From NCBI GenBank assembly GCA_037200845.1, contig JBBCGQ010000001.1, positions 558,001-622,000 on the forward strand: DNA of 64,000 bases, written 5' to 3'. The DNA comes from Bauldia sp. Its GTDB lineage: Bacteria; Pseudomonadota; Alphaproteobacteria; Rhizobiales; Kaistiaceae. Position 1 is the stretch's first letter. Each line of letters begins with the position of its first letter. The notes under the pieces are model-generated. The model ran no database searches. It saw nothing but the letters and a program-made list of their open reading frames with translations, and was not told the DNA's origin. Made by a program: the position numbers and the translations under genes. Of the stretch, positions 24,700 to 33,394 are shown piece by piece.

Positions 24700-25854
24700 A
24701 TGAACGCAGCGCAGCCCAACCTCGCCGGCCTCTCCCTTCGCATCACCGCGATCAACGCGGTGCCGTTGTCCGGCCGCACCGTCAGCGAGAACTGGACGTC
24801 GCATCACGCGCTGATCGCCGTGCACACCGACGGCGGCATTGTCGGCCACGGCAGCGCCTACACCGACGGCGGTCTCGTTCAGGCGGCCGTGAAGGTCCTC
24901 GAACCGCTGTTCATCAGCGAGAACGCGCTGGAGCCGCAGCGCGTGTCCGAGAAGCTGCATCAGAACACGTTCTGGATGGGCCGCGGCGGCTCGATCACCC
25001 ACGCCATCAGCGGCATCGACATTGCCCTGTGGGACATTCTCGGCAAGGCGACCGGAATGCCGGTCGGGCGCCTGCTCGGCGGCATGTACCGCAAGCGCGC
25101 GCAGCCCTACTGCTCGCTGTCGATGGAGGAGCCGGCGAAGATGCGCGACCTCGTCGCGCGCTTCCACGCCGACGGGTTCCGCGCCTTCAAGATCGGCTGG
25201 GGGCCGTTCGGGCGCCGCGGCGATCCGGCCATGGACGAAGCGATAGTGCGCGCGGCGCGCGAGGCCGCCGGCGGCGACAGCCGCCTGTTCGTCGATGCCG
25301 GCGCCAGCGAGGCGTTCTGGCCGAACGGATTGAGCTGGGCAAAACGCACGGCGCAAATGCTCGGCGACTATCAGGTCGGCTGGTTCGAGGAGCCGTTGCG
25401 CCCGGACGCCATCGACGACTATCGCGAGCTGCGCCGTGCGAGCCCGGTGCCGATCTCCGGCGGCGAAGTGCTGACGCGCCGGCAGACTTTCGTCCCGTGG
25501 CTGACGCAGGGCGCGCTCGACATCGTCCAGCCCGACGTGACCAAAGTCGGCGGCATCAGCGAGCAGCGCCGGATCGGCTGGCTTGCCGAGGAATTCGGCG
25601 TCAAGCTTGTCGGCCACGGCTGGAACACGGCCCTCGGCGTCGCCGCCGACCTGCAGATGGCGGCGGCATTGCCGAATACCGACCTCGTCGAGTTCATCGG
25701 CGGCAGCACCTACGTCGACGACATCCTCGAGACGCCGTTCGCGCTCGACGCCGACGGATGGCTGGCAATTCCCGAACGCCCGGGCCTGGGCGTCGTGCTC
25801 GATCGTGCGCGGCTGGCCCGCTACACGCCCGATCCCTCGCCCCTGTTCGCCTGA
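24700..25854 (+). CDS. Mandelate racemase/muconate lactonizing enzyme-family protein
   Basis: 384-residue enolase-superfamily enzyme. The N-terminal capping domain is followed by the barrel with acid/base Lys164 in AFKIGWG, metal ligands in LFVDAGAS, WFEEPLRPD and ISGGEV, then DIVQPDVTKVGG and His306 in LVGHGWNTA, the Asp-His pair of the mandelate racemase subgroup. The position of the first Lys of the KxK motif is not Lys, so only one-face chemistry with Lys166-equivalent and His is certain. Members dehydrate sugar acids or racemise/epimerise hydroxy acids; the substrate here is not evident. First catabolic gene after the ABC transporter in the LacI-divergent operon. Confidence 0.9.
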   Translation: MNAAQPNLAGLSLRITAINAVPLSGRTVSENWTSHHALIAVHTDGGIVGHGSAYTDGGLVQAAVKVLEPLFISENALEPQRVSEKLHQNTFWMGRGGSITHAISGIDIALWDILGKATGMPVGRLLGGMYRKRAQPYCSLSMEEPAKMRDLVARFHADGFRAFKIGWGPFGRRGDPAMDEAIVRAAREAAGGDSRLFVDAGASEAFWPNGLSWAKRTAQMLGDYQVGWFEEPLRPDAIDDYRELRRASPVPISGGEVLTRRQTFVPWLTQGALDIVQPDVTKVGGISEQRRIGWLAEEFGVKLVGHGWNTALGVAADLQMAAALPNTDLVEFIGGSTYVDDILETPFALDADGWLAIPERPGLGVVLDRARLARYTPDPSPLFA

Positions 25855-25888
25855 CGATGACCAGCAACAAGCCGGAGTGCGGCGCAAA

Positions 25889-26632
25889 ATGATCGTGACA
25901 CAGGACATCCAGCGGCCCCCCAAGGCGCTGGTCGAAGGGCTCGCCAAGATCGGCAGCGCGACCGCGGCCGGCGAACTATACAAGCTCGGCATCCGCGATC
26001 CCCATATTCGCGGGCCGGTCGCCTGGAAGCCCGGGCTGGCGATTGCCGGGCCGGCGCTGACGCTGCAGTTCATGCCGAAGCGCGAAGACCTCTACGGCAC
26101 GGACGAGTTCGACGACCCGGAGAAGCAGCTTCACCGGCACGCGCTCTATCATGCCCAGCCCGGCGACATTGTCGTCGTCGATGCGCGCGGCGACATGGGC
26201 AGCGGCGTTTTCGGCGAGATGATGCTGACGTACTTCGCCGGCAAGGGCGGCGTCGGCGTTGTCGTCGACGGCTGTATCCGCGACTATCCGAAGGCCAAGG
26301 ATCTGAACCTCGGCTACTGGATTCGCGGCGTCACGCCGAACTTCCACACGCAGACCAATCTCATTCCCTTCAGCGTCAACACGCCGATTGCCTGCAACAA
26401 CGTGCTGGTGATGCCGGGCGACATCGTCATCGCCGACGACGACGGCGCGGTGGTCGTGCCGATCAAGCTGGCGCCGTCGATCCTTGCGACGTCGAGCATG
26501 CACGCCGAGTGGGAGGAATTCGCGCGGCTGCGCCTCTCGCAAGGCGGCGACCTCCGGAAATACTACCCGCTCACTCCCGAAGCCGAGCCTGAATACCGCG
26601 CGTGGCGCGCGAAGACAGACCCCAAGAAGTGA
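25889..26632 (+). CDS. RraA-like / 4-hydroxy-4-methyl-2-oxoglutarate aldolase-family protein
   Basis: 247 residues. The fold signature is clear: ALVEGLAKIGSATAAGELYK, AGPALTLQF, GDIVVVDARGDMGSGVFGEM, GKGGVGVVVDGCIRDYPKA and MPGDIVIADDDGAVVVP. The GxxxD and DGxxRD positions are the metal and oxaloacetate-binding residues of HMG/CHA aldolases, which distinguishes it from catalytically silent RraA regulators. Probably a divalent-metal aldolase or decarboxylase for a 2-oxo acid made by the preceding enzymes. It lies 34 bp after the enolase-superfamily gene. Confidence 0.87.
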   Translation: MIVTQDIQRPPKALVEGLAKIGSATAAGELYKLGIRDPHIRGPVAWKPGLAIAGPALTLQFMPKREDLYGTDEFDDPEKQLHRHALYHAQPGDIVVVDARGDMGSGVFGEMMLTYFAGKGGVGVVVDGCIRDYPKAKDLNLGYWIRGVTPNFHTQTNLIPFSVNTPIACNNVLVMPGDIVIADDDGAVVVPIKLAPSILATSSMHAEWEEFARLRLSQGGDLRKYYPLTPEAEPEYRAWRAKTDPKK

Positions 26633-26682
26633 ACGGCCGAAGCGGCGGAGAAGCCGGCGTGGCCGGAATTGGCAGGCGGATC

Positions 26683-28149
26683 ATGAAAGCGAACACCAGG
26701 GCCAGGAACGATGGTGCCAGCGAGGTCCACTACCTCGGACTGGTCGAGGTCGCCCGCAAGATACGCGCCGGCGCGCTCACGTCGGCCGAGGTCACCGCCG
26801 CGATTCTCGATCGCATCGCGAAGCTGGATGGCGCGCTCGGCAGCTACACCGCGGTCCTGGCGGAGCGCGCGATGGCGCGGGCGCGGCAGGCGGACGACGA
26901 GATCGGGCGCGGGCTGCGGCGCGGTCCGCTCCACGGCGTCCCGGTCGCCGTAAAGGACCTCTGCTTCACGGCCTTTGCCCCGACGGCGGCGGGCATGCAC
27001 ATCCACCGCGATTTCGTTCCCGATTACGACGCCACCGTCGTCAAGCGGCTGGAGGCGGCCGGCGCGATTATCGTCGGCAAGCTGACCATGACCGAGGGCG
27101 CGTTCTCCTGGCACCACCCGGAAATGCGGAAAGCCATCAATCCGTGGAGCGCGGAAGTATGGCCCGGCGTATCCTCCACGGGTTCGGGCGTGGCTACCGC
27201 CGCCGGTCTGTGTTTCGGTTCGCTGGGATCGGACACCGGCGGCTCGATCCGGTTTCCTTCCACCGCCTGCGGGCTGACCGGCCTCAAGCCGACGTGGGGC
27301 CGGGTGAGCCGCCACGGCATCTTTCCGCTGGCCAACTCGCTCGATCACATCGGGCCGATGGCGCGTTCGGCCGAGGATGCGGCGGCGCTTCTTTCCGTCG
27401 TCGCCGGCGCCGATGCCGACGACCCGACCGCGCTGGTCGCGCCGGTGCCGAATTACCTGGCGCGGCTCGACGATGGCATTCGCGGTGTCCGCATCGGCCT
27501 TGCGCACGACTTCGCGTTCACCGGCCTCGATGCCGACGTGAGCGCCGTCCTCGACCGTGCGGTCGAGACGTTCGTCGACCTCGGGGCGCGCATCGCGCCC
27601 GTCGAGGTCCCCTGGACGCGCGACGTCGCCGACATCTGGAACAGCATCTGCGTCACCGAGGCGCGGATTTCGCACGAGCAGACCTATCCCAGCCGCGCCT
27701 CGGAATATGGCCGGGAGTTCGCCGCGATTCTGGAAAGCTTCGCCGACGTCGATGCCCTCAGCCTCGGCAAGGCGATGCAGCGACGCCTGGCCTTCAATGG
27801 CCGCATCGCGGACATCTTCGAGACGGTCGACCTGCTGATCGTTCCGGCGATCCCGACACGGTCGCCGACCAATGCCGAGTGGACCGCGATGACCGAGGGT
27901 CCGCTCGAGGACATCGCCGGCTTCATCCGTTTCACCTCGACGTTCAACATCACCGGCAGCCCGACCGTCACGCTCCCCGGCGGCTTCGACAAGCGCGGCG
28001 TACCGGTCGGCTTCCAGCTCGTCGGCCGCCACCTTGCCGAGGACCTGCTGCTGCGCGCCGGTCACGCCTACCAGCAGGTCACCGACTGGCACACGCGCCA
28101 TCCCAAACTCGAAGGCGCGAAAGACAAGCGGCCGGTAGTCGCGGCATGA
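26683..28149 (+). CDS. Amidase (amidase signature family)
   Basis: About 488 residues from MKANTRARN (a GTG at 26659 is also possible). Amidase-signature Ser-cisSer-Lys triad: Lys in PVAVKDLCF, cis-Ser in VSSTGSGVATAAG, nucleophile Ser in GSDTGGSIRFPS, then CGLTGLKPTWGRVSRHG. It hydrolyses a C-N amide bond in the cytoplasm, releasing ammonia or an amine. Placement with sugar-acid-type enzymes suggests the imported compound is an amide or N-acyl derivative; that is inference. The stop overlaps the iolB start (ATGA). Confidence 0.92.
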   Translation: MKANTRARNDGASEVHYLGLVEVARKIRAGALTSAEVTAAILDRIAKLDGALGSYTAVLAERAMARARQADDEIGRGLRRGPLHGVPVAVKDLCFTAFAPTAAGMHIHRDFVPDYDATVVKRLEAAGAIIVGKLTMTEGAFSWHHPEMRKAINPWSAEVWPGVSSTGSGVATAAGLCFGSLGSDTGGSIRFPSTACGLTGLKPTWGRVSRHGIFPLANSLDHIGPMARSAEDAAALLSVVAGADADDPTALVAPVPNYLARLDDGIRGVRIGLAHDFAFTGLDADVSAVLDRAVETFVDLGARIAPVEVPWTRDVADIWNSICVTEARISHEQTYPSRASEYGREFAAILESFADVDALSLGKAMQRRLAFNGRIADIFETVDLLIVPAIPTRSPTNAEWTAMTEGPLEDIAGFIRFTSTFNITGSPTVTLPGGFDKRGVPVGFQLVGRHLAEDLLLRAGHAYQQVTDWHTRHPKLEGAKDKRPVVAA

Positions 28150-28937
28150 ACCTCCTGCTGAAACCTTCGGGGAAATCCGGCCTCGTCCAGCACGTCACAC
28201 CGGCGAGCGCCGGATGGACCTACGTCGGCTTCGACGTGCATCTTCTTGCGCCCGGGCAAACGGTGAAAGCAACGACCGGCGACCGCGAGGTCTGCCTGGT
28301 GTTCGTCGCCGGGAGAGGCAGGGTAAAGGCAGGCGGTCGCGATTTCGGCCTGGTCGGCGAACGCATGTCGCCGTTCGCCGGGCGACCCCATTCGGTCTAT
28401 GTCGGCGGTGGCAGCGAATGGGAGCTGACCGCGAGCACGGCCTGCGAAATCGCCGTGTGCTCGGCGCCCGGCAGCAAGGGCTCGCTGCCGGCGCGCGTCA
28501 TCGGCCCCGGCGATGTCGGGGTGCTGACGCGCGGCAAAGGCACCAACACGCGCTTTGCAACCAACATCCTTCCGGAGGACCAGCCGGCCGAATCCCTGCT
28601 CGTGGTCGAGTGCATCACGCCCGGCGGTCATACCTCGTCCTACCCGCCGCACAAGCACGACACCAGCGATCCGCCGCGCGAGAGCCAGTTGGAGGAGACC
28701 TACTACCACCGCTTCAATCCGCAGCAGGGCTTCGCCTTCCAGCGCGTTTACACGGATGACCGCAGTCTCGATGAGGTGATGCTGATCGAGGACGGCGACG
28801 TCAGTCTCGTGCCGAAGGGATATCACCCCGTCGCCACCGTTCACGGCTACGATCTCTACTACCTGAACGTCATGGCCGGCCCGGTGCGGACCTGGAAGAT
28901 CCACAACGCCGTCGAGCACGAGTGGATACTGCGTTAA
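28146..28937 (+). CDS. iolB: 5-deoxy-glucuronate isomerase IolB
   Basis: 263-residue KduI/IolB-family cupin isomerase. Metal-site text YPPHKHDTSDPP and LEETYYHRFNPQQGFAFQ, and the C-terminal VPKGYHPVATVHGYDLYYLN followed by VMAGPVRTWKI, match IolB well. In inositol breakdown IolB converts 5-deoxy-glucuronate to 5-dehydro-2-deoxygluconate. None of the other iol genes is in this operon, so it either complements a distant iol locus or acts on a related uronate. ATGA overlap with the amidase. Confidence 0.9.
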   Translation: MNLLLKPSGKSGLVQHVTPASAGWTYVGFDVHLLAPGQTVKATTGDREVCLVFVAGRGRVKAGGRDFGLVGERMSPFAGRPHSVYVGGGSEWELTASTACEIAVCSAPGSKGSLPARVIGPGDVGVLTRGKGTNTRFATNILPEDQPAESLLVVECITPGGHTSSYPPHKHDTSDPPRESQLEETYYHRFNPQQGFAFQRVYTDDRSLDEVMLIEDGDVSLVPKGYHPVATVHGYDLYYLNVMAGPVRTWKIHNAVEHEWILR

Positions 28938-29048
28938 GGCAGGGGCAACTTGGCCGGACCATTCGACGCAAGCTGTTGCGGGCATCGACGCAGCCCGATG
29001 CTATCGCGAAGCCTTGCTGATTTTCTGACCCTGCATTCCTGCAACGGA

Positions 29049-29930
29049 TCAGGCAGCGCCCATGAGCCGCGCGGCATCGGTCGCCGGTGGCGCGCCGAAC
29101 ATGCGTTTGTATTCGCGGCTGAACTGGGACTGGCTGTCGTAGCCGACGGCGACGCCGACAGTGCCGGTCGTCGCGTGATCGCCGAGCAGCATCCGCCGCG
29201 CTTCTTGCAGCCGAACCTGAGTCCGGTACTGGAAAGGCGTCATCAGCGTCACCGCTTTGAAGTGCCGGTGAAATGACGTGACGCTCATGCCGGCGAGCTC
29301 GGCCAATCCATCGATGCTCATCGGTTCGTTGTAGTGCGCCTTGATCCAGCTCGTCGCCTTGCCGACGCGCCAAAGGTGCGACCCGCTCATGACGAACTGC
29401 ACCAGCGGATCTGCAAGACCGCTCTTGAGCAGGCGGTAGTGGATTTCCCGTACGATCAGCGGCCGCAGAAACTCGATCTCGTCCGGGCGATCGAGGATGT
29501 TCAGCAGCCGCGCGAACGGCTCGAGGAGTTCGTCGCTCACCCGCGCGGCGGCCAGTCCGGCCGGTGGCATCGCCGGCATCGGGCGCAGCGGAAGCTTCTG
29601 CATGATTTCCGCCAGCACTCCGCGGTCGAGGTCGAGAGTCAGCGACAGGTACGATCGACCGTCGCCGGAGACGAAGACGCGCGAGGCAACCGGAATATCG
29701 ACGGTCACGAGCAGGAAGGTGGCAGCGTCGGCATGGAACGGCGCGTCGCCTAGGCTCACGGTCTTGCTGCCGCGCAGAATGATGCAGATGCGGGGATTAT
29801 AGAGCACATGCATTACGTGGACGCTCTTGCGTATGTTGTAGAGCGTCAGCCCCGGAATGCTCGTCGGCGATCGCGCCTCCTTCGCATGCCGATCGGCCAC
29901 TTCGCACATCTGTTCCAGAAGCTCGTGCAT
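29049..29930 (-). CDS. AraC-family regulator with AraC_N ligand domain
   Basis: 293 residues from MHELLEQM, GAAGGAG eight bases upstream. Residues 20-180 form the AraC_N-type sensor domain (PGLTLYNIRKSVHVMHVLYN; RICIILRGSKTVSLGD), and the last 100 hold two helix-turn-helices (MSIDGLAELAGMSVTSFHRH; VGVAVGYDSQSQFSREYKRM). Divergent from the SDR gene with a 242-bp gap, a common pair in which the regulator activates the dehydrogenase. Confidence 0.93.
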   Translation of the reverse strand: MHELLEQMCEVADRHAKEARSPTSIPGLTLYNIRKSVHVMHVLYNPRICIILRGSKTVSLGDAPFHADAATFLLVTVDIPVASRVFVSGDGRSYLSLTLDLDRGVLAEIMQKLPLRPMPAMPPAGLAAARVSDELLEPFARLLNILDRPDEIEFLRPLIVREIHYRLLKSGLADPLVQFVMSGSHLWRVGKATSWIKAHYNEPMSIDGLAELAGMSVTSFHRHFKAVTLMTPFQYRTQVRLQEARRMLLGDHATTGTVGVAVGYDSQSQFSREYKRMFGAPPATDAARLMGAA

Positions 29931-30172
29931 GGCGCCACTCCTTCGCCCCGGTGTGCCATCCCCCGCCGGCCAGAGGCAACACGTTCTTACCAAACTTGAT
30001 AGTATCGTGCAAAGGATTGGCGCCATCCTTTCTAGCTGGCAAGCCATCGCCGATGGCAACGTCGGGCACGTTGATCGGCGGCCGGCCGGCTCAACTCGAC
30101 AATCGAGACTGCAACATCGGTGTCGAGAAACGCGCCTCCGGCTGTGGCGATCGCAAGAAGAAGGGTCCGCAC

Positions 30173-31012
30173 ATGTCGAAGAAAGTTTGGTTCATCACAG
30201 GCTGCTCGACGGGCTTCGGCCGCGAGCTGGCCACCAAGGTCCTCGAACAGGGGGACAAAGTTGTTCTCACCGCCCGCAATCCGGCTCAGGTTCAGGACCT
30301 GGCCCAGCAGCACAAGGATAACGCCTTCGTCGTCACGCTCGACGTCACCGACGAGGCAATGCTGAAGAAGGCCGTCGCCGACGCCGAAGCGCACTTCGGA
30401 CGCATCGATGTGCTCGTGAACAACGCGGGGTATGGATACTTTTCCGCCATCGAGGAAGGCGAGAGCGCGGAGGTCCGCCGGCAGTTCGAGACCAACGTGT
30501 TCGGTCTCTTTGCACTGACCCGCTACGTCCTGCCGGGCATGCGCGCCCGGCGCAGCGGCCACATCGTCAATGTGTCTTCTCTCGGCGGCCTCATGGCCTT
30601 CCCGGCGACCGGCTACTATCACGCCAGCAAATTCGCGGTTGAAGGCTTCTCGGAATCGCTGGCGATGGAAGTCGCTCCGCTCGGCGTCAAGGTGACGATC
30701 GTCGAGCCGGGCCGTTTCCGCACCGATTGGGCGGGCCGCTCGATGGTCGAATCGAGGACGGTGATCGACGACTATGCGGCAACGGCCGGAGCGCGTCGTG
30801 CAGCCGCTCGCTCAAATTCCGGCTCGCAGCCGGGCGACCCCGCACGGGCCGCCGCCGCGATCATCAACGCGGTTGACGCCGCGGAGCCGCCCCTGAGGCT
30901 GCTCCTCGGATCCGATGCCTATCAGGCCGCACAGCTTCGGCTCGTGGCGCTTCGGCAGAACTTCGATGCATGGCAGGAGTTGAGCCTGAGCACCGATTTC
31001 CCGAAGCCCTGA
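30173..31012 (+). CDS. Short-chain dehydrogenase/reductase
   Basis: 279 residues. Cofactor motif TGxxxGxG as ITGCSTGFGRELATK, LDVTD, NNAGYGYF, catalytic Ser in VNVSSLGG and YxxxK as YYHASKFAVEGFSESL. Classical SDR, cytoplasmic, NAD(P)-dependent; Arg in TARNP suggests NADP preference. The C-terminus (EPPLRLLLGSDAYQAAQLRL) is the usual one for the oxidoreductases annotated as SDR-family next to AraC regulators. Substrate unknown; probably induced through the divergent AraC protein. Confidence 0.93.
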   Translation: MSKKVWFITGCSTGFGRELATKVLEQGDKVVLTARNPAQVQDLAQQHKDNAFVVTLDVTDEAMLKKAVADAEAHFGRIDVLVNNAGYGYFSAIEEGESAEVRRQFETNVFGLFALTRYVLPGMRARRSGHIVNVSSLGGLMAFPATGYYHASKFAVEGFSESLAMEVAPLGVKVTIVEPGRFRTDWAGRSMVESRTVIDDYAATAGARRAAARSNSGSQPGDPARAAAAIINAVDAAEPPLRLLLGSDAYQAAQLRLVALRQNFDAWQELSLSTDFPKP

Positions 31013-31094
31013 TCGGCATATTGACTGATCAAGCGGGCGATGGCGCCTTAGGCGGTGGAAATCTGGCGGAGAGTTAGGTGGCGCACCCGGCGAG

Positions 31095-31122
31095 ATGAAA
31101 CTGGGCACCGCTATGTGATTGT
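31095..31122. repeat. 28-bp motif shared with 17863-17890
   Basis: See the copy at 17863; differences are at positions 8, 9 and 20 of the motif. This copy lies between the SDR stop and the RidA remnant. Confidence 0.5.
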
Positions 31123-31149
31123 TGCACCAATAGATTTCCAGGATCATCG

Positions 31150-31371
31150 GGCCTGGCGGTCAGCCCGTCGAGAAGCTCCGTAGCAGAAGACCTCGCGCGC
31201 CTCGGCATCTACGTGAAGGGAGACGCGGATATTTGGCCGGGCTTCGAAGCGTGGATGAAGCGCTGGGGCAAACGGCCCAACCCGCCGGTCATCGTCGTAC
31301 TTCGCGTGGCGGGACCGGGGATGTCGCCCGACGTTCTGGTCGAGATCGAGGCGACGGCCGTACTGGTTGCA
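31150..31371 (+). pseudogene. C-terminal fragment of a RidA/YjgF-family gene
   Basis: An open frame reads DLARLGIYVKGDADIWPGFE, then WMKRWGKRPNPPVIVVLRVA and SPDVLVEIEATAVLVA, which is the C-terminal half of a RidA-type 2-iminopropanoate deaminase (the Arg and Glu region ending in EIEA-A). No N-terminal half, start codon or ribosome site precedes it, and translation would run on into the MBL gene, so it is a decayed remnant. Confidence 0.7.
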
Positions 31372-31418
31372 AAACGAAACTTAGTGGCTTATGGTCTGTA
31401 TGGTTTAGTTATGCAACC
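31365..31418. promoter_or_regulatory. Inverted-repeat operator upstream of the MBL hydrolase gene
   Basis: GGTTGCAAAACGAAAC (31365-31380) and GTTTAGTTATGCAACC (31403-31418) are inverted copies matching at 14 of 16 positions. A third copy lies just upstream of the hxlR-type gene at 32876. The shared motif suggests that HxlR controls both; promoter elements of the MBL gene would lie within this region. Confidence 0.6.
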
Positions 31419-31432
31419 AGATGAGGCGATCC

Positions 31433-32317
31433 ATGACCGCAGGCGATTCCTCTTCCCAGCCATTGCATTGGGAGCTGTTCATCCGCAGCCGCGAGAGCGC
31501 CACACAGGGCGTTCCTGCCGGCAAGGAGCAACTGGCTTGGGTCGCCAATACCGCGACGCTGTTCTGGGGTGACCGCGACGCCCTTCTGGTCGACACGTTC
31601 CTGAGCGACAAGCAGACTGCGGAGCTTGCCGACTGGATCGAATCCAAGGGAAAGACGCTGCGCACCGTCTACCTCACCCATGCGCACCCCGATCATTTCT
31701 TCGGCCTGACGCAGATTCTGGCGCGCTTCCCCCACGCCCGGGCCATCGCCCGTCCGAACGTGGTGAAGGCGATGCAGATGATGACGTCTCCCGAGTTCAT
31801 CGCCACCTACCTGGAGCCGCGCTGGCCGGGACAGATACCCGCGCGGCTGACGGTGGCGAGCCCTCTGAAAGGCGACGTATTCGATCTTGAAGGGCGGGAG
31901 TTCCGCGTCGTCGATACCGGACACACCGACACCAACGACACCACCTCCGTCTATGTGCCATCCCTCCACATGGTGGTCGCCGGCGACGCGATCTACAACG
32001 AGACTCATCCGTTTCTTGCCGAATCCAACCACGACGGCAGGATCGCCTGGCTGGCGGCGATCGACCGGATCGCCGCGCTGAAGCCGAAGGTCGTCGTCGT
32101 CGGCCACGGGCCCCTCGACCCCGACAATGATCCCCGCCACATTGCGGCGACGCACCGCTATATCGAGGACTTCGATCGCCTTGACGGCGAGACAGCGACC
32201 GCGCTCGAACTCTACCAGCGGATGCTGGCTCTCTATCCCAACCGGCTGAATCCGGGATCGCTGTGGGGCGGGGCCCACGCCGCCAAGCAGCCACCTCAGC
32301 AGCGCGCCGCGAAATAG
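31433..32317 (+). CDS. MBL-fold metallo-hydrolase
   Basis: 294 residues from the ATG preceded by GAGG (an ATG 12 bases upstream is in frame). The zinc motif HxHxDH is present as THAHPDHFFG, with the further ligands in VVDTGHTDTNDT, VAGDAIYNE and VVVGHGPLDP. Resembles the Rhizobiales MBL hydrolases related to SoxH/lactonase-like enzymes; the reaction cannot be given. Convergent with the HxlR regulator gene, which shares its operator motif. Confidence 0.9.
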   Translation: MTAGDSSSQPLHWELFIRSRESATQGVPAGKEQLAWVANTATLFWGDRDALLVDTFLSDKQTAELADWIESKGKTLRTVYLTHAHPDHFFGLTQILARFPHARAIARPNVVKAMQMMTSPEFIATYLEPRWPGQIPARLTVASPLKGDVFDLEGREFRVVDTGHTDTNDTTSVYVPSLHMVVAGDAIYNETHPFLAESNHDGRIAWLAAIDRIAALKPKVVVVGHGPLDPDNDPRHIAATHRYIEDFDRLDGETATALELYQRMLALYPNRLNPGSLWGGAHAAKQPPQQRAAK

Positions 32318-32379
32318 CGGCGTCGGCCCGATCGACGGATACGGCGAGCCTCGGGGCCTGGTCCGCACCTGCTACCGGC

Positions 32380-32850
32380 CTAACGGCCCACCCGCGGCTG
32401 CGCAGCATCTCTGGCGATCAGATTGACGTCGCGCGGAGAGAGCGACCGGCCTGTCGCGGTCTTCAGCGAAATCCTCGCGAGAGGCTCGTTAGTACGTCGG
32501 TCGACAAGCGTCTGGGTGACCTCGCCTTTGGCGAAGCAATTCTGCTCGCCCCACTGCCAGAGCGCGGCGAGCACGACCCCGAGCCGCTCACCTTTCTCCG
32601 TCAGGACATAAGATTTGAAGGTCGATTCCTCGCTGTCCGGAACCGTATGGAGGATGCCCTCCGCAACGAGCTTCTTGAGGCGGGATGACAGGATGTTCTT
32701 CGCCAAGCCGAGACCTTTCTGAAACTCTCCGAAGCGCTCCTTCCCGCCGAATGCGTCGCGGATAATCAGCAGCGACCATCGGTCGCCGACGACGCCGAGC
32801 GCGCGCGCGATACCGCAATTGGCGCCTCGGCGTCCGGTCTTGCTTTTCAT
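32380..32850 (-). CDS. HxlR-family transcriptional regulator
   Basis: 156-residue winged-helix regulator of the HxlR (MarR-like) family. CGIARALGVVGDRWSLLIIR opens the DNA-binding domain with the conserved Cys that often senses oxidants or electrophiles; FGEFQKGLGLAKNILSSRLK and SYVLTEKGERLGVVLAALWQ follow. GGGAG seven bases before ATG. Its own upstream region (32876-32890) carries the same motif as the MBL promoter, so autoregulation plus control of the MBL hydrolase is likely. Confidence 0.92.
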   Translation of the reverse strand: MKSKTGRRGANCGIARALGVVGDRWSLLIIRDAFGGKERFGEFQKGLGLAKNILSSRLKKLVAEGILHTVPDSEESTFKSYVLTEKGERLGVVLAALWQWGEQNCFAKGEVTQTLVDRRTNEPLARISLKTATGRSLSPRDVNLIARDAAQPRVGR

Positions 32851-32875
32851 ACGCTTCTCCCGCGTGCCGCTCGAA

Positions 32876-32890
32876 GTTGCAAAATTAAAC
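32876..32890 (-). promoter_or_regulatory. HxlR-type operator half-site upstream of hxlR-like gene
   Basis: On the minus strand GTTTAATTTTGCAAC matches 13 of 15 bases of the right arm at 31403. It lies 26 bases upstream of the regulator start codon, where a repressor would block transcription. Confidence 0.5.
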
Positions 32891-32923
32891 CACATCGTCC
32901 GACGACGCAACGCCGGGCCTGAA

Positions 32924-33163
32924 ATGCGGCCCGACGCGAAGGTCACCGAAGAAAAGACTGCAGCCTTCGTCGCGACGATGCGCAGCAAAGTCCTTCAGGG
33001 GATACGGCCTTCCGCCGCGCCTATCTGCGCGCCGTCATCGACAACGTAGAAGTGGACGACACGGAAATCCGTATGCACGGAAGGCGGACGGTTCTGGAAC
33101 GGCTGGTTATGGGTGGCGGGGGCACTCCGGCCGGAGTGCCCAGCTTTGTTCCGGCGGAACGAT
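32924..33163 (+). pseudogene. C-terminal remnant of a serine site-specific recombinase
   Basis: Translated in two frames, the sequence reads [19 protein letters not shown] and then, shifted near 33000, [34 protein letters not shown] and GVPSFVPAE. This is the C-terminal part of large resolvase-type recombinases. N-terminal catalytic and zinc domains are missing. The remnant ends against the 3' end of tRNA-Arg, as expected for an old integrated element. Confidence 0.75.
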
Positions 33164-33240
<77 letters not shown>

Positions 33241-33394
33241 CTGGGCTTCTGATACCGTAACCGCCGCCCTCCGACAATCCGGCCCTGTGACGCCGGATAC
33301 CAAGATTTCAGCCCAAGCTTGACCGGCGATGGGCGCCCGAACGATGGTGGCGCACGGGCGATTCCGTCGTGCCGTTCGAGCTGGAACAGATTTG

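Noticed and set aside
31213-31572. Complete RidA-like gene of 119 codons
   Set aside because: Only the C-terminal half of RidA is present and the rest of the frame is out-of-frame MBL coding sequence, so it is a fragment.
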